DNA of 64,000 nucleotides from Chrysomallon squamiferum (GCA_012295275.1 CM022667.1:22408595-22472594); one strand, 5' to 3'. Positions 43,373 to 51,812 are shown, counted from the first letter of the stretch. The notes: generated by a model from the sequence alone, not told the origin. Made by a program: numbers and translations.

Positions 43373-43996
43373 ATTACATTTAGTAATTTAGTGTGTGTGT
43401 GTGTAATGGCAATTATATAATACAAATAAAATTAATATGATTCTTCAATTAACATTTTACTGTTATTTTTAGTGAAAGTGTTATGTTAAATGTTGTGTAA
43501 ATATTTGTTTCTGCAGGTTGATAACCCAGATTTCCACGTTGACAAAACAATCACAGCTGCACCTGGTTCAGGCACTGAACCGTCTGTAGAAGTTACATTT
43601 GAACCATCAAGAATTGGTGAACATCGTGGTATGCTAATGGTGAGCTCACCCATTGGAGGAGAATACACCTTCCCATTATTTGGAACCTGCTCACCTCCTA
43701 AACCTCAGGGGCCTTTCATTGTCAAAGCTGGATTCACTACTCCAATCACTTTCCGCAATATTTTTTCAAGTACAACACCCTTCACTTTCCAGGTAGATAA
43801 TCCTCTGTTTCATTTAACCAAACAGGGTGAGTCTATTCGCTCACATAAAGATCACAGAATTGTTGTAGGATTTGATGGCAATGACAGTGGAACAAAGGCA
43901 GCTGTAATGGGCAAACTAATAGTTACATGTGCCAGATCTGCTGGAGGTAATACTAATGTTCAGTGGGTATATTACCTTAAAGGTGTCACACCATAG
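18..43996 (+). CDS. HYDIN: HYDIN-like ciliary central-apparatus protein, 3' part of gene (60 exons, 5' end outside window)
   Basis: HYDIN is a giant axonemal protein of the central-pair C2b projection, needed for ciliary and flagellar beating. The window holds 60 exons from an acceptor at 16-17 to a TAG stop at 43994-43996. All 59 introns join in matching phase, giving 11,679 bases (about 3,892 residues plus stop) without a frame break. Vertebrate HYDIN is about 5,100 residues, so roughly the N-terminal quarter lies upstream. Recognition rests on repeated ASH/MSP-like segments with the motif [ILV]xFG, for example [13 protein letters not shown] (exon 6), [16 protein letters not shown] (exon 34) and [16 protein letters not shown] (exon 41). 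The embedded adenylate-kinase-like domain with P-loop GAPMSGKT (exons 13-14) is diagnostic of HYDIN. Exon coordinates are given in the five block entries below. Two introns use GC donors. The first acceptor lies at the window edge and is less certain than the rest. Confidence 0.95.
840..887. repeat. (CA)n microsatellite in HYDIN intron 2
   Basis: A nearly perfect CA dinucleotide run of about 46 bases begins 49 bases after the exon 2 donor and grades into CAAACA units. It abuts the 5' side of an unclassified repeat-like block at 900-1424. Confidence 0.95.
900..1424. repeat. Unclassified repeat-like block with an internal 106-bp tandem duplication
   Basis: This block in HYDIN intron 2 is richer in G+C than the flanking intron. 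It includes two direct copies of a roughly 100-bp unit, at 1220-1325 and 1326-1424. Both contain the core TTAGATGTGGCTT, a CACCATnGTCTT segment, a GCAGAACAGGAGT segment and a CA-rich tail. The copies differ at many scattered positions, so the duplication is not recent. I could not assign a transposon family; short open frames on the minus strand resemble nothing I recognise. Confidence 0.55.
7974..8115. repeat. Compound (ATT)n/(TAG)n microsatellite, HYDIN intron 13
   Basis: Runs of ATT pass into a long TAG/TAA trinucleotide array (8007-8110) in the intron that splits the P-loop codons. Interruptions such as TAT and GCAG show it is ageing. Confidence 0.9.
9687..9834. repeat. Dispersed ~145-bp repeat, copy A (HYDIN intron 16)
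   Basis: This segment is closely similar to 33629-33768 in HYDIN intron 44, in the same orientation. Shared blocks include GAGTAATTTAAC, TATAATTTACTTTAATATAA and CCTGATAAAATGTACAGATA. Copy A runs directly into a CA/TG microsatellite. No terminal inverted repeats or tRNA-like boxes are seen, so the class is unknown. Confidence 0.7.
9840..9903. repeat. Head-to-head (CA)n/(TG)n microsatellite, potential hairpin
   Basis: A CA run is followed by AGATG and then a long TG run. The two arms are reverse complements and could fold into a hairpin of about 25 bp just upstream of exon 17 (acceptor at 9935-9936). Confidence 0.9.
10541..10562. repeat. (TA)n microsatellite
   Basis: Eleven TA units in HYDIN intron 17. 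Confidence 0.9.
10734..15637 (+). other. HYDIN: HYDIN exons 18-26: charged coiled-coil and low-complexity linker
   Basis: Exons 10734-10875, 11097-11177, 11502-11738, 12517-12803, 13070-13152, 13435-13602, 13873-14024, 14989-15246 and 15593-15637 encode about 485 residues. Exons 18-19 and 22 are runs of Glu, Lys and Arg predicted as long charged helices (for example [20 protein letters not shown]). Exon 20 is a Lys/Gln/Ser-rich tail. Exon 21 contains a better conserved patch ([20 protein letters not shown]). Exons 23-24 carry the segment [12 protein letters not shown] and the proline-rich [13 protein letters not shown], which in HYDIN and CPC1-like proteins follow the adenylate-kinase-like core. 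Exon 25 is basic and serine-rich. Exon 26 is only 45 bases. It is held in place by both splice sites and by phase 2 on each side, and its product ([15 protein letters not shown]) is the least certain part of the model. Confidence 0.82.
14669..14970. repeat. Compound TG/TA/ATGT/CA satellite-like tract, HYDIN intron 24
   Basis: About 300 bases of shifting TG, TA, TATG, ATAC and CA repeats end 18 bases before the exon 25 acceptor (AG at 14987-14988). Long open frames across it are repeat artefacts with Tyr/Ile/His periodicity. Confidence 0.9.
15638..18559 (+). other. Longest HYDIN intron in the window (intron 26)
   Basis: A 2.9-kb AT-rich intron. I see only simple-sequence stretches (TG-rich 17006-17060, T/A runs) and no recognisable exon, transposon or RNA gene. 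It separates the linker exons from the C-terminal repeat array. Confidence 0.7.
19349..19440. repeat. (CA)n then (TG)n microsatellites, HYDIN intron 27
   Basis: A CA run at 19350-19371 is followed about 40 bases later by TG/AG-rich sequence to 19440, again in opposed orientation. It lies within the GC-AG intron. Confidence 0.85.
22312..22375. repeat. (AAT)n microsatellite, HYDIN intron 32
   Basis: About 21 uninterrupted AAT units, one of the cleanest arrays in the window and therefore likely to be length-polymorphic. Confidence 0.95.
22843..22918. repeat. (TG)n microsatellite, HYDIN intron 33
   Basis: About 36 TG units with occasional GAG interruptions near the 3' end. Confidence 0.95.
23236..23285. 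repeat. (CAT)n/(ATT)n microsatellite before HYDIN exon 34
   Basis: CAT repeats pass into ATT repeats ending about 40 bases before the exon 34 acceptor. Confidence 0.9.
23640..23960. repeat. Compositionally distinct block in HYDIN intron 34
   Basis: About 320 bases with clearly higher G+C and fewer homopolymers than the surrounding intron (for example GGGAGAGGTGGCATTGCTGG). It ends in a TA/T-rich tail near 23965-24020. The contrast and the A/T-rich tail suggest an inserted interspersed element, perhaps a retroposon 3' end, but no family signature was recognised. Confidence 0.35.
25349..25375. repeat. 27-T homopolymer in HYDIN intron 35
   Basis: An uninterrupted T run. It could be the tail of a minus-strand retroposon, but no element body is recognisable to its left. 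Confidence 0.9.
26703..27434 (+). mobile_element. pogo/Tigger-like transposon relic, copy A (HYDIN intron 37)
   Basis: The ends are inverted repeats: GTGGTACCTTGACTTATGAG on the left and its complement, with one mismatch, on the right (27412-27434). The flank is consistent with a TA target site. Inside, from 26949, lies a decayed open frame beginning [11 protein letters not shown], then frameshifted to [16 protein letters not shown] and [12 protein letters not shown]. This matches the N-terminal CENP-B/pogo helix-turn-helix region of Tigger-type transposases (KHERGV...LARQYGRSTSTI). The DDE catalytic domain is absent; the frame passes straight into a 3' non-coding part shared with copy B. Many CpG-to-TpG changes relative to copy B mark it as the older copy. 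It is non-autonomous. Confidence 0.8.
29335..30349 (+). other. HYDIN intron 40, partly repeat-like
   Basis: A 1.0-kb intron. The middle (about 29400-30130) has near-balanced composition with few A/T runs and several short open frames, unlike neighbouring introns. This suggests an old unidentified insertion, but no terminal repeats or protein similarity could be seen. Confidence 0.3.
33629..33768. repeat. Dispersed ~145-bp repeat, copy B (HYDIN intron 44)
   Basis: Partner of 9687-9834 in the same orientation, roughly 80-85% similar by eye, again next to TG-rich sequence. It lies in the 1.8-kb intron 32308-34079, which otherwise contains an AAT array (33068-33095) and nothing else I recognise. 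Confidence 0.7.
37271..37420. repeat. 43-bp minisatellite abutting HYDIN exon 50
   Basis: Just over three copies of a 43-bp unit containing CTAGTCATATGTATGTAATA, with the anchors at 37291, 37334 and 37377. The last copy decays into the splice acceptor region, so the exon 50 acceptor (AG at 37429-37430) follows repeat-derived sequence with a weak pyrimidine tract. Confidence 0.92.
40674..41247. mobile_element. Short TIR DNA transposon (MITE-like), 574-bp copy in HYDIN intron 55
   Basis: Both ends carry inverted repeats: TACCGTATATACTTGTGTA on the left and its near complement ending in TATATACGGTA on the right. A subterminal motif, GTCGACTTATACA, is repeated internally in both orientations. 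The element has no coding capacity. It is about 98% identical by eye to 50064-50861 over shared sequence but lacks about 224 internal bases, with short direct matches (ATGAT/TTAGG) at the deletion junction. TA flanks both ends, consistent with a TA target duplication. The superfamily is unassigned. Confidence 0.85.
43288..43389. repeat. Large inverted repeat (potential hairpin) in HYDIN intron 59
   Basis: The arms 43288-43319 and 43358-43389 are 32 bases each with one mismatch; the left arm reads AAATTACTAAATG then CAATTAACACAC. They enclose a loop of about 38 bases of TG-rich sequence. Part of each arm is a CA/TG microsatellite, but the outer 19 bases are unique-looking, so this is more than microsatellite symmetry. 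Confidence 0.85.
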
Positions 43997-44354
43997 ACAA
44001 ATACAGAAACTTTGACATGGACTCTATATTGCAAATACTGGCTCCAGTTATTTAAGAACTCCTTGAATAATCAATAATTAAACTTCTATTCTGGTTTAAT
44101 ATTATTTTTTTAAATAATTTTTGTTTTAATGTAACCACAATTCTCGATTTTAGTTATTTTTAAAGATAACTTCTGTTTTAATGGCCTCTCCTTTTTTTAA
44201 GTTGGCTCCTATTTTTACACTTTTATTTCTATTTGCTCTATGAAATTTAATTATAAAATAACCATACAAAAAGTTTCCACTCTTATTATATTCTGAATCA
44301 TGTAATATATGGATTATGATTGAAAGAAAATTATTTCAATCTAAATCTGGATAA

Positions 44355-44360
44355 AATAAA
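44355..44360 (+). terminator. Candidate HYDIN polyadenylation signal
   Basis: AATAAA 359 bases after the HYDIN stop codon. Others occur downstream, so the actual cleavage site is unknown. Confidence 0.4.
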
Positions 44361-46780
44361 TATCTCTATATGTACCGAACAGATAACATTAACATTTAAT
44401 TAATGTAATTTATTATTAGTAGTAGTTCTATATATATTTTTTTATATATATAACAACATATTTTGTCTTGCAAGTAGATGTGACAAACATATAAAAACTT
44501 TCATATGAATAGTTATTTTTGAAAAGTTCGCGGCATATTTTTCATACCTTACATAAATAAATATTTATTTAAATTATAAATGTTTTAATAGATGGATTCA
44601 GCCTAAAAATAAAAACAATTATATAGCAATAAAAAAAAAAATTGGAGCAAATTATAATACATATAAATCCAAATTAGTTTAAAAAAATAAAGTAAAACGT
44701 GTTTTTGTAGTGGCAAAAGAAAATTTGTTTTTAAAAAAAGGAAAATAATGGCATGAGTACAAAATGTTGAAATTCTGAACTCTGTTCTGTTGACACAATG
44801 AAACAGAAATGTTTAATCAACTGTCATTAAACAGAATAGTTTTATCAACCAGTCATTCCATTCATAAAGAAAATGTTTTATTTTCTTGCAATTTTATTAT
44901 TATTATTTATTAATGATTTGTATATGTGATCTATGTACAGAATATGATTAATCTAGACAATGTCTAAATTTTGTATCATATAATAAATATTGCACAGACA
45001 AACAAAGTCTTGATATGTTATATTTGTACCATACAGTAAACCAGTACTACCCTGAATGGCCAATTATAAGGATGAAAAAACAATTAATTTGTAGTTTTTA
45101 AAATGTGTCATTCAAGATACAATGTAAATTAAAATTCTTTCCAGTCTTATTGAGTGACTGGAAAGAAACGGGTAATAAGAACATTAGAGTCAATAGGGAG
45201 GTTTCAGAAAAAGTATGTTGTCCTTTTTTTAGTTGATAATAAAATAAAATTCAAATTGTAACAAGTAAAGGTGTAATTATTTAAAATGTACTTTTATTCA
45301 AAATCTAATAATAAATTTTACTCTAATTAATATTTTATTTGATATTATAAATCATTTCTTGTCACTATAACATATCAATTTACCTCCAGTGTATACAAGT
45401 TTGAACATTTTGGAAATAAACCATTAGACAATTTTTTGATTGTGCTGAAGGCAGATATATCATTCTTATTTGTGCTATATTATTACCCCTTTCAGAAGTG
45501 TATTAAAAAAAAGTTTAAAAGAAATTTGCTTAATTGGAGATGATAATTACTCTAAGCAAAAAATAAAAATTATTCATACTATATAAAATTAAATTACACT
45601 AATTTATTTTTAAATCTTAAGCACTGCTAAGAAAACATTTAGTAGTAAGCCTCAGTTAAAATAGTATTTGTGCTCTATTATTCAAATACTTAAAATTAAG
45701 AATTAACTTTTTTATTTAATTTTATCTTAAACAGACAACTCTGGATAATTATCATTGTTTTGATTTATCATAAGAATTATCACTTGTTTAAATACAGAAT
45801 ATGAACTGAACAAAATTTATCCACAAGTTTTATAACTTCTCTTATATTGTTTGGGATTTTTTAATTAAACAATTTTGGGGAATTTATCTATCTGTAAATA
45901 ATATATTATATAATCCTTTCTACACCACTGAGCAAGAATAAATTATAACAATGTGTTATTAAAATAAATTTAGTATTAATTGTCATCATCATGCATTTAC
46001 ATGTGTGTGATCTTAACAGTCCATCTGCTCAACAATGACTGTAAGAAAAATGATGTTTTAATAATATATTACATAATATCAAGTATCATTTCCAATATTA
46101 AAAACATGTTAAAAATAATATAACCTGTAAGAATTTTCTGTTCTATTAAAACAGATTATGAACAAAATGTGACAAATATACATATTTATGAGGTTGAAAA
46201 TTTGTTGTTTCTGTTAAGATACTTTTGAATTACTAAGCATGGTTATCAAGAAAATTAGAATGTTACTTCAGTTAATTTCACAACAGAAATAAACGAATGT
46301 TTTAAACCTTCAACACATTTTATTAGGAACAAGTATTAACCCCAGTATGACCAGTCCATGAGCCATACATCAATCTGCAGGAACAAATATTTTATAAGCA
46401 CTTTAGGTAGCAGGCCTTTAACATTTATTGGGCACAAGCTAAATGGAAAAATTGATATAAGATTAGTAATCCTGTAATCTATTATGGTCTAACCACTCTG
46501 CTCCAAGTTTATTTAGCAAATAATTTTAGGGAAACAAGTATACTTTTCAACTGTTTGGTTAAGATATTTTCAGACAAATGGTAGATCAAAAATTATTGTG
46601 AGATTTATTTATAAGCTAATATCTGGCTATAAGTCAGCTTTTATATATTTGCAGTATAAAGATACATATAAACAATAGCATATCACAAAATTAGGAAGGT
46701 TAAATAAAATCATAAAAAATCACTTTAATGTACAGTTCAGATTTCGTTTTATGTTTATCCTCCATCTTTGTTTTCAAAAC

Positions 46781-46786
46781 TTTATT
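46781..46786 (-). terminator. Candidate KIAA1143 polyadenylation signal
   Basis: On the minus strand AATAAA lies about 29 bases past the stop codon. This would give a very short 3' UTR; another AATAAA lies further on, at 46604-46609. Confidence 0.35.
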
Positions 46787-46814
46787 CTACAATTTCTCAC
46801 ATCTGTGGGTTGTT

Positions 46815-49800
46815 CTATATGAACATTTTTTTTGACAATACTAGTTCCTTTTTTGATTCGTGTGATGTTGACAGATTTAATTTAGACTTCTTAGTGTCAT
46901 TTTCTTTCTTTGTGGGTTTAGTAAATACAATCTTCCCCTTTCTAACTGTTGTAGATTCATCTTTAAAAAACATATGTGAAAAATAAAAATAACATCGGAA
47001 GATTATTTGTTAGCATCTTCATCAAGAATTATTTTAAAGTGTGTTTGTATGTGTGTGTGTAAAACCAAAATAATTAATATGAAATAACTTATGTAATATA
47101 GAATAAAAACAAAAATTATGTTTTTTCTCTTTTCTTAATCACAGTTCAAGTTCACAAACAATATTTGTTAACTAGAGTTTGTCTGCCTTCCTAATATTTT
47201 CTTTTTAAGTGTTGAATATTGAATTGTCATGCAAGTAAATCCTAAATGGTTATATTTTTTTTACTTCCTGTTTATTATGCACTCTAAATTTAACGTTATT
47301 ATAGCTTTATGATAGTAATTTTCTTTCACTGTTTAATGCATACAACAAAGTACACCCAAATGTCGACATTTACATACCACCAGCTTTCTTATTTTTGTCC
47401 AGTTTTTCCACTTCCTCTGCTGTTAAATCACCCTCTTTTAATACAACTATCTCTGGTTTATCATCATCATCATCATCATCTTCATCATTAATCTCCAGTC
47501 GTTGTCGCTGAAGTATTAAAGAAACACTGTTAGAAAAGTATTATGTAATCAAGGCTTATAACCAAACAAAAAATTTCAAAAACTGGTGTTCCTTTAAAAT
47601 TTTGCTTGTTCTACAAACCTTAAATGCAGAATTTTTTTTTATAACTGTACTTAGAACTATGAGGGAACAAATTAAACATGGTATATTCATGCAAAATGTT
47701 TTATAAATTAGATTAAATTGGTGCACCATTAAGATTAACTTATTCATAAGTCTTATTATTTGGATGTGGATTATTTAATACATTTAAATAAATATTAATA
47801 TCTGAATTAGTTAAATTCTTATATCATAGAAAAAATATAAAATACCTGAATTTATATTAAAAAAAATAATAATAAAATAAAAAAATGTAAAAATATAAAA
47901 AAACACAAAAATAAAATAAAATAAAATAAAAACTGAAATTATATTTTAACAATATTATTAGTAAATATCAAATAATTTGTATTAGCTCTAAAGTCTAATC
48001 TGTCTGTTTTTTGCAGGAAACTGTTATTTATATTGTCAGATTAAAAAACAACAAAAAGAAGAGAACACACTTGTTTAGTGTCCCTGGCCAATGTGAGAAA
48101 TGCTCCTTTTTTTATTATTGTTTTTGAAAAACTCGCCAAATAAAATTTTAAAACTCTCAAAATAATGTTTTCTAACCTGCAATAGTAATTGTGCATTCAT
48201 TGATAAACTTCCTACTGAAGACAGTGCTTCTATCTGGCAAACGATGTACCACCAGTTACAGCCTGTGAAGTTGACAACTTCTATAAATGATCTTAAAATT
48301 TTGTCTACTTAGCGGGACAAGATGAAATTTACCAGTGAGGATCTGTCAATGTCCCGAGACTCTTTAATTGCTGTTTTACCTGGTTGACGGTGTGTGCAGT
48401 CAAAAGGTAATGAGATGATACTGTACAGGAGCTATCATTACTACTACTGCTATTTCTACAATTCAATTTCTGTTCAGTTTATTTATTTGCCAAAGTCAGC
48501 ATGACTATAAACACAAGACGGACAAGAATACAGTTATAAAACAGAAACAGTGGTGTAATACGTTACAGTATACAAACACAGGAATAAAAAAAATTAAATA
48601 TAAGAATTTAGATAATAAAAATATTAACATATAGTTGTTTTATATATATGTAGTTACAAATTAAATTACATATTTATCAAGATTCCTTAAAGGCTTTTTG
48701 AAGACAAAAAATTGATTACGTTAAAAGTAGATGGTCTTGTATACAAATATTTCTTTAAATACGATTATAAAATAAACATTTTGATGCAAAATGGAATTCA
48801 TCTTCAATGCCTCCACTGTCTCACACACACTATGGGTATTACAGTACTAATAAATAAATAAATACATAAATGTTCCATCTGATAATACAACATCAGCATC
48901 ATGCAACAACTCAAAATTTTTGTCAGATGTGAAGATCAGTATTAGGTCTCTTCCTTCAAATGTGTTTAGAAAAGGATCTCCCCTGGTGCGGGTCCTCTTT
49001 CCTTCTAAATTGATATCCTGTCTTATCTGGAGTAGTCAGGGTAGGGTTTTGTGTCACTGTTGGTATAGTATTGTCTTAATGGCACCAAAACGTGGAATCT
49101 CGGCTAACAATCCATTAGGAACAAAGTCGTGATTTTTCCTGAGATTGGAAATCTCATCGGCATAAATCTTAGGAAGTGGTGTTGTTTCCATTTTAGCTTG
49201 GTCCATGACTTTTGCCTTAAACGCATAAACATGCTTAATAAATGGCATCACCACGTGGTTGTGCTGTAGCTGGTCTGCCATCTGGAGCATGTTGACCACA
49301 GTCACAACATAGGCTCTGCATTGCGACATAGCACACCTCCAGTAAATTTTCTCTCCACACATTCTATTTTTGCGAAATTTGTGCTGGTTGTAATACAAAT
49401 GTCTGCCAATTAATGTGTCCATAAAAGTCACTCTAATGTGTACAGGTGCCATAATGTTAAATGTGAAATAGTTTTTCATTTTGATATAAAACTTTATATA
49501 GATTAAACCGGGAAAAGAACCAATGTACAAGTGCCTGCTCAGTATATGAGAAAGATAAATTTACTACTCAAAACAGTAAATTGGTTGAGCATAATACGAG
49601 CAAATAAGCAATAAATAAAAACACTAAAGTACCTACTCCGTTAATGGAAGCCTAATTACAAATTCTACCCAGGACAGTAATCACATTCTACTTCAGGGTT
49701 CTCCTCTCGTTGTTAACAAAGCAGGTATATCGTAACTGCAGCACAGAACTTACAAACAATTTGAAATCTCTACGTCCCACTACTAAACAAAATAGATTTG

Positions 49801-50983
49801 TTGACTTCCCGAGCTGACACCGTACCACCTGTGCCTGTGTATTATATCAATGCCATTTATGTTCTGATCAACCATTTTCAGGCTTTGTCATTTAAAAAAA
49901 ACAAAGGTTTAAACATCTTTCATCAGATGGAAAACGATTATTTGTGATATCCTTGCAACCAAGGAAGACTGCATGTGCGCCAATTAAAGTTTTGTTTGAA
50001 TGTATGCCATTTACATATAAAATAACAATGAAAAATAATAATTCTTAAAAATTAACAATCAATTACCGTATATACTTGTGTATAAGTCGAATTTTTGGGA
50101 GACTATATTAAGGTAATATTTTGGGGGTCGACTTATACATAGGTAATGCTTTTGTAGCTGTTGCCGAAGAGTCGCCATTTTGACTACTTTTTTGCTACGG
50201 GATGCATCTAAAATAATCGCGGTCTTTCAGCTTTTCAAAAATATAATTTTATCGTATAAAAAATTTAGAAAAATTAAATAACAAAACCAAATATGAAGGT
50301 AAAACATTATATTCTTCCGTTTAATGACATAAAAATACATTTTAAAGCGAGAAAACCGTCAGTACGGCGTTATGCCTTACGGCGTCTTGCAATGATCTAG
50401 GAATGCAGACTTCTCTGCCAAATTGCACTAAATATCGGTCCTAATTTCATAAACAAAACTCACTTGTTTAATTGTAAAGAATTTGGTGAAATAATATTAC
50501 AATCGTCATTAATATCCACTACCGACAAATTTTGTAAATCATAGAACGGCTAAATATAACGGTAAGTTAGGTCTCCATGTTAGACCTATTACATTAAAGA
50601 GATACTATTTATGATACATTTAGGCTATAGCTCGTGTAATACATGCATTTACGGTATTATGGTATGTTCGTGCAAGTTATGTTACAGTAGGCGTACAATG
50701 TAGGCCTTCATGGCACTGTCACACTGGTCTAAAAATAGTGACGGTGCCTGGAATCTACAGTCGACTTATACACAAGTAATACCTAAAATGACGCAATTTT
50801 TGGTCTTAAAATACACATCGACTTATACATAAGGTCGCCTTGTACACAAGTATATACGGTATTGATGCAACTTTGGCATGTAGTCTAATGTGATCTTTGC
50901 GCTTATTTTAATTATTATTTTGTTTATTCTTGTGTTTTTTCATTATTATTTTTCACGGCATAAATGAAACCAATTTACCTTCT

Positions 50984-51035
<52 letters not shown>

Positions 51036-51387
51036 AATTTATAGGAACAAGGGCTAAAAAGTACACAAATTTGAATAATTGTGCGAACATCTGCACCTAT
51101 ATAATCAATTGTCTTGGTTAATTACATTTAGTCATTACCAGAGGTGACAATATCCCTGATAATGTCTGCTAGTTGTATAGCATGCCAAACAAACAATTGG
51201 CATCTGATTTAGCACCACCTAGAACACAACAGTCATAGTTAATATGCTTAATATTACAAGTTAATACCTTGGTATTAACAACAGGCCCTTCATTACATCC
51301 GATTCTTTCTTTAAATTGACGAATAAAGGCTGGCTCCTCATTCTGAACATACTGAATGCTATGTTTTCCCCCTCCTCGACCAGGCAT
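46815..51387 (-). CDS. KIAA1143: KIAA1143 homologue (small conserved protein of unknown function), three exons
   Basis: Minus-strand exons: 51268-51387 (start ATG at 51385-51387), 47378-47507 and 46815-46960 (TAG stop). They join AAG|CGA in phase 0 and G|AT in phase 1, giving 131 residues. Exon 1 holds the family signature YVQNEEPAFIRQFKERIG then EGPVVNTK, equivalent to the vertebrate AEPAFLARFKERVGYREGP segment. Exon 2 holds an acidic run with seven Asp codons in a GAT microsatellite, then IVVLKEGDLTAEEVEKL, the second conserved block. Exon 3 gives GKIVFTKPTKK, matching the GRIIYRKP block. All three family blocks are in order. Vertebrate members are about 150 residues. Function is unknown. 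An in-frame ATG at 51418-51420 could add 11 residues, but the start chosen fits family length. The 3.8-kb intron 1 houses two mobile-element remnants. Confidence 0.9.
48870..49452 (-). pseudogene. Decayed FLYWCH-type/MULE transposase fragment
   Basis: From the ATG at 49450-49452 the minus strand reads MAPVHIRVTFMDTLIGRHLY and then a FLYWCH zinc-finger-like segment with KIYWRCAMSQCRAYV and a following QHNH, the C2H2 spacing of that family. A linker with KMETTPLPKIYADEISNLR follows. The frame is cut by TGA codons at 49054-49056 and 49036-49038, but similarity continues in the same frame through NTFEGRDLILIFTSDKNFEL to DVVLSDGTF, the beginning of a MULE-type transposase region. It then ends in AT-rich sequence. 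FLYWCH plus MULE architecture is typical of domesticated and mobile Mutator-like elements in invertebrates. It lies in KIAA1143 intron 1 on the same strand. Stops and truncation make it a pseudogene. Confidence 0.75.
50064..50861. mobile_element. Short TIR DNA transposon (MITE-like), 798-bp copy in KIAA1143 intron 1
   Basis: Longer copy of the element at 40674-41247, same orientation, with TIRs TACCGTATATACTTGTGTA and the complement ending TATATACGGTA. It keeps an extra segment at about 50397-50620 that the other copy lacks. That segment has no TIRs of its own, so the shorter copy is best explained by internal deletion. No open frame of useful length is present, so the element needs a transposase in trans. 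Few differences between copies imply recent activity. Confidence 0.87.
50990..51030. repeat. (TA)n microsatellite in KIAA1143 intron 1
   Basis: About 20 TA units located 240 bases downstream, in the sense of transcription, of the exon 1 donor. Confidence 0.95.
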
Positions 51388-51711
51388 TATTGTTTTAACT
51401 GCAACGACTGCTATACCCAAAAATCAAATTAATGAATGGCAACCAGTCTAAAAAGTAAAATAACACGCATTCACGTGACATTGTGAATGTTTTTAAAATG
51501 AATTTATTTAATTTTTTCCCTCGTGCTTTCCTTCAGATTATTATTGTTGTTATTATTATTAATTTATTAGTTTGTAAAGAAAATTCCTTAGGCAACATTG
51601 TCAAAAAGTGGGAAAGGCAATCGTGAAACACTGAAAACTATATCTTGCAGTAGTTCTGTATTTCGTTTTTCATGTAAAAGAGTTTATTTTAACTGACTTT
51701 CTTCATTTCGT

Positions 51712-51798
51712 CGCCCGGAAGGTGGAATTGAACCACTGTGACGTCAATCACCTACAGGTTTGAAGCCTGCACCCCAGACCACTGAAGATCATCCGGGC
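51712..51798 (-). tRNA. tRNA-Sec (selenocysteine), anticodon TCA
   Basis: The minus strand gives an 87-base gene starting GCCCGGATGATCTTCAGTGG and ending TTCAATTCCACCTTCCGGGCG, lacking CCA as expected. It matches the animal tRNA-Sec pattern: extended acceptor stem GCCCGGA...TCCGGGC with a G discriminator, D-arm, anticodon arm GCAGG-CTTCAAA-CCTGT with TCA at 51761-51763, a long variable arm (GTGA...TCAC) and the T-arm GTGGTTCAATTCCAC. tRNA-Sec is charged with serine and converted through phosphoseryl-tRNA to selenocysteinyl-tRNA for UGA decoding in selenoproteins. It sits about 325 bp upstream of the KIAA1143 start codon on the same strand. The next T run on the transcribed strand (TTTT, 51676-51679) is a plausible Pol III terminator. 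Confidence 0.97.
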
Positions 51799-51812
51799 AT
51801 CTTATTGTCTGT

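Larger units (their letters stand above)
34080..43996 (+). other. HYDIN: HYDIN exons 45-60: C-terminal ASH/MSP-like array, second half, with stop codon
   Basis: Exons 34080-34304, 34724-34862, 35069-35382, 36104-36311, 36669-36890, 37431-37600, 37987-38185, 38502-38771, 39263-39432, 39723-39858, 40137-40436, 41426-41589, 41870-42020, 42370-42600, 42876-43100 and 43517-43996. The last exon is the longest (159 codons plus TAG). Features include [15 protein letters not shown] across exons 48/49, [17 protein letters not shown] in exon 52, and the terminal HYDIN signature with [11 protein letters not shown] (exons 56/57) and [12 protein letters not shown] at the C-terminus. Exon 54 most likely ends at a GC donor (GAG|GCAAAG). 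A weaker GT donor 21 bases downstream would add seven residues in frame. Exon 50 follows directly on a 43-bp minisatellite. Confidence 0.92.
43997..46814. other. Convergent intergenic region between HYDIN and KIAA1143
   Basis: About 2.8 kb of AT-rich sequence holding the 3' UTRs of two convergent genes. I found no further open frame, RNA gene or transposon. Confidence 0.7.

Noticed and set aside
48181-48600. Mixed-composition stretch in KIAA1143 intron 1 considered as a further KIAA1143 exon or a SINE
   Set aside because: No open frame with matching phase, no Pol III A/B boxes, and the three-exon model is already complete.
49036-49056. Two in-frame TGA codons in the FLYWCH frame, close to a tRNA-Sec gene, as possible selenocysteine codons
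   Set aside because: The frame is a truncated transposase fragment, the TGA codons are easily explained as decayed CGA (Arg) codons, and no SECIS-like structure was recognised. Proximity to tRNA-Sec has no mechanistic meaning.
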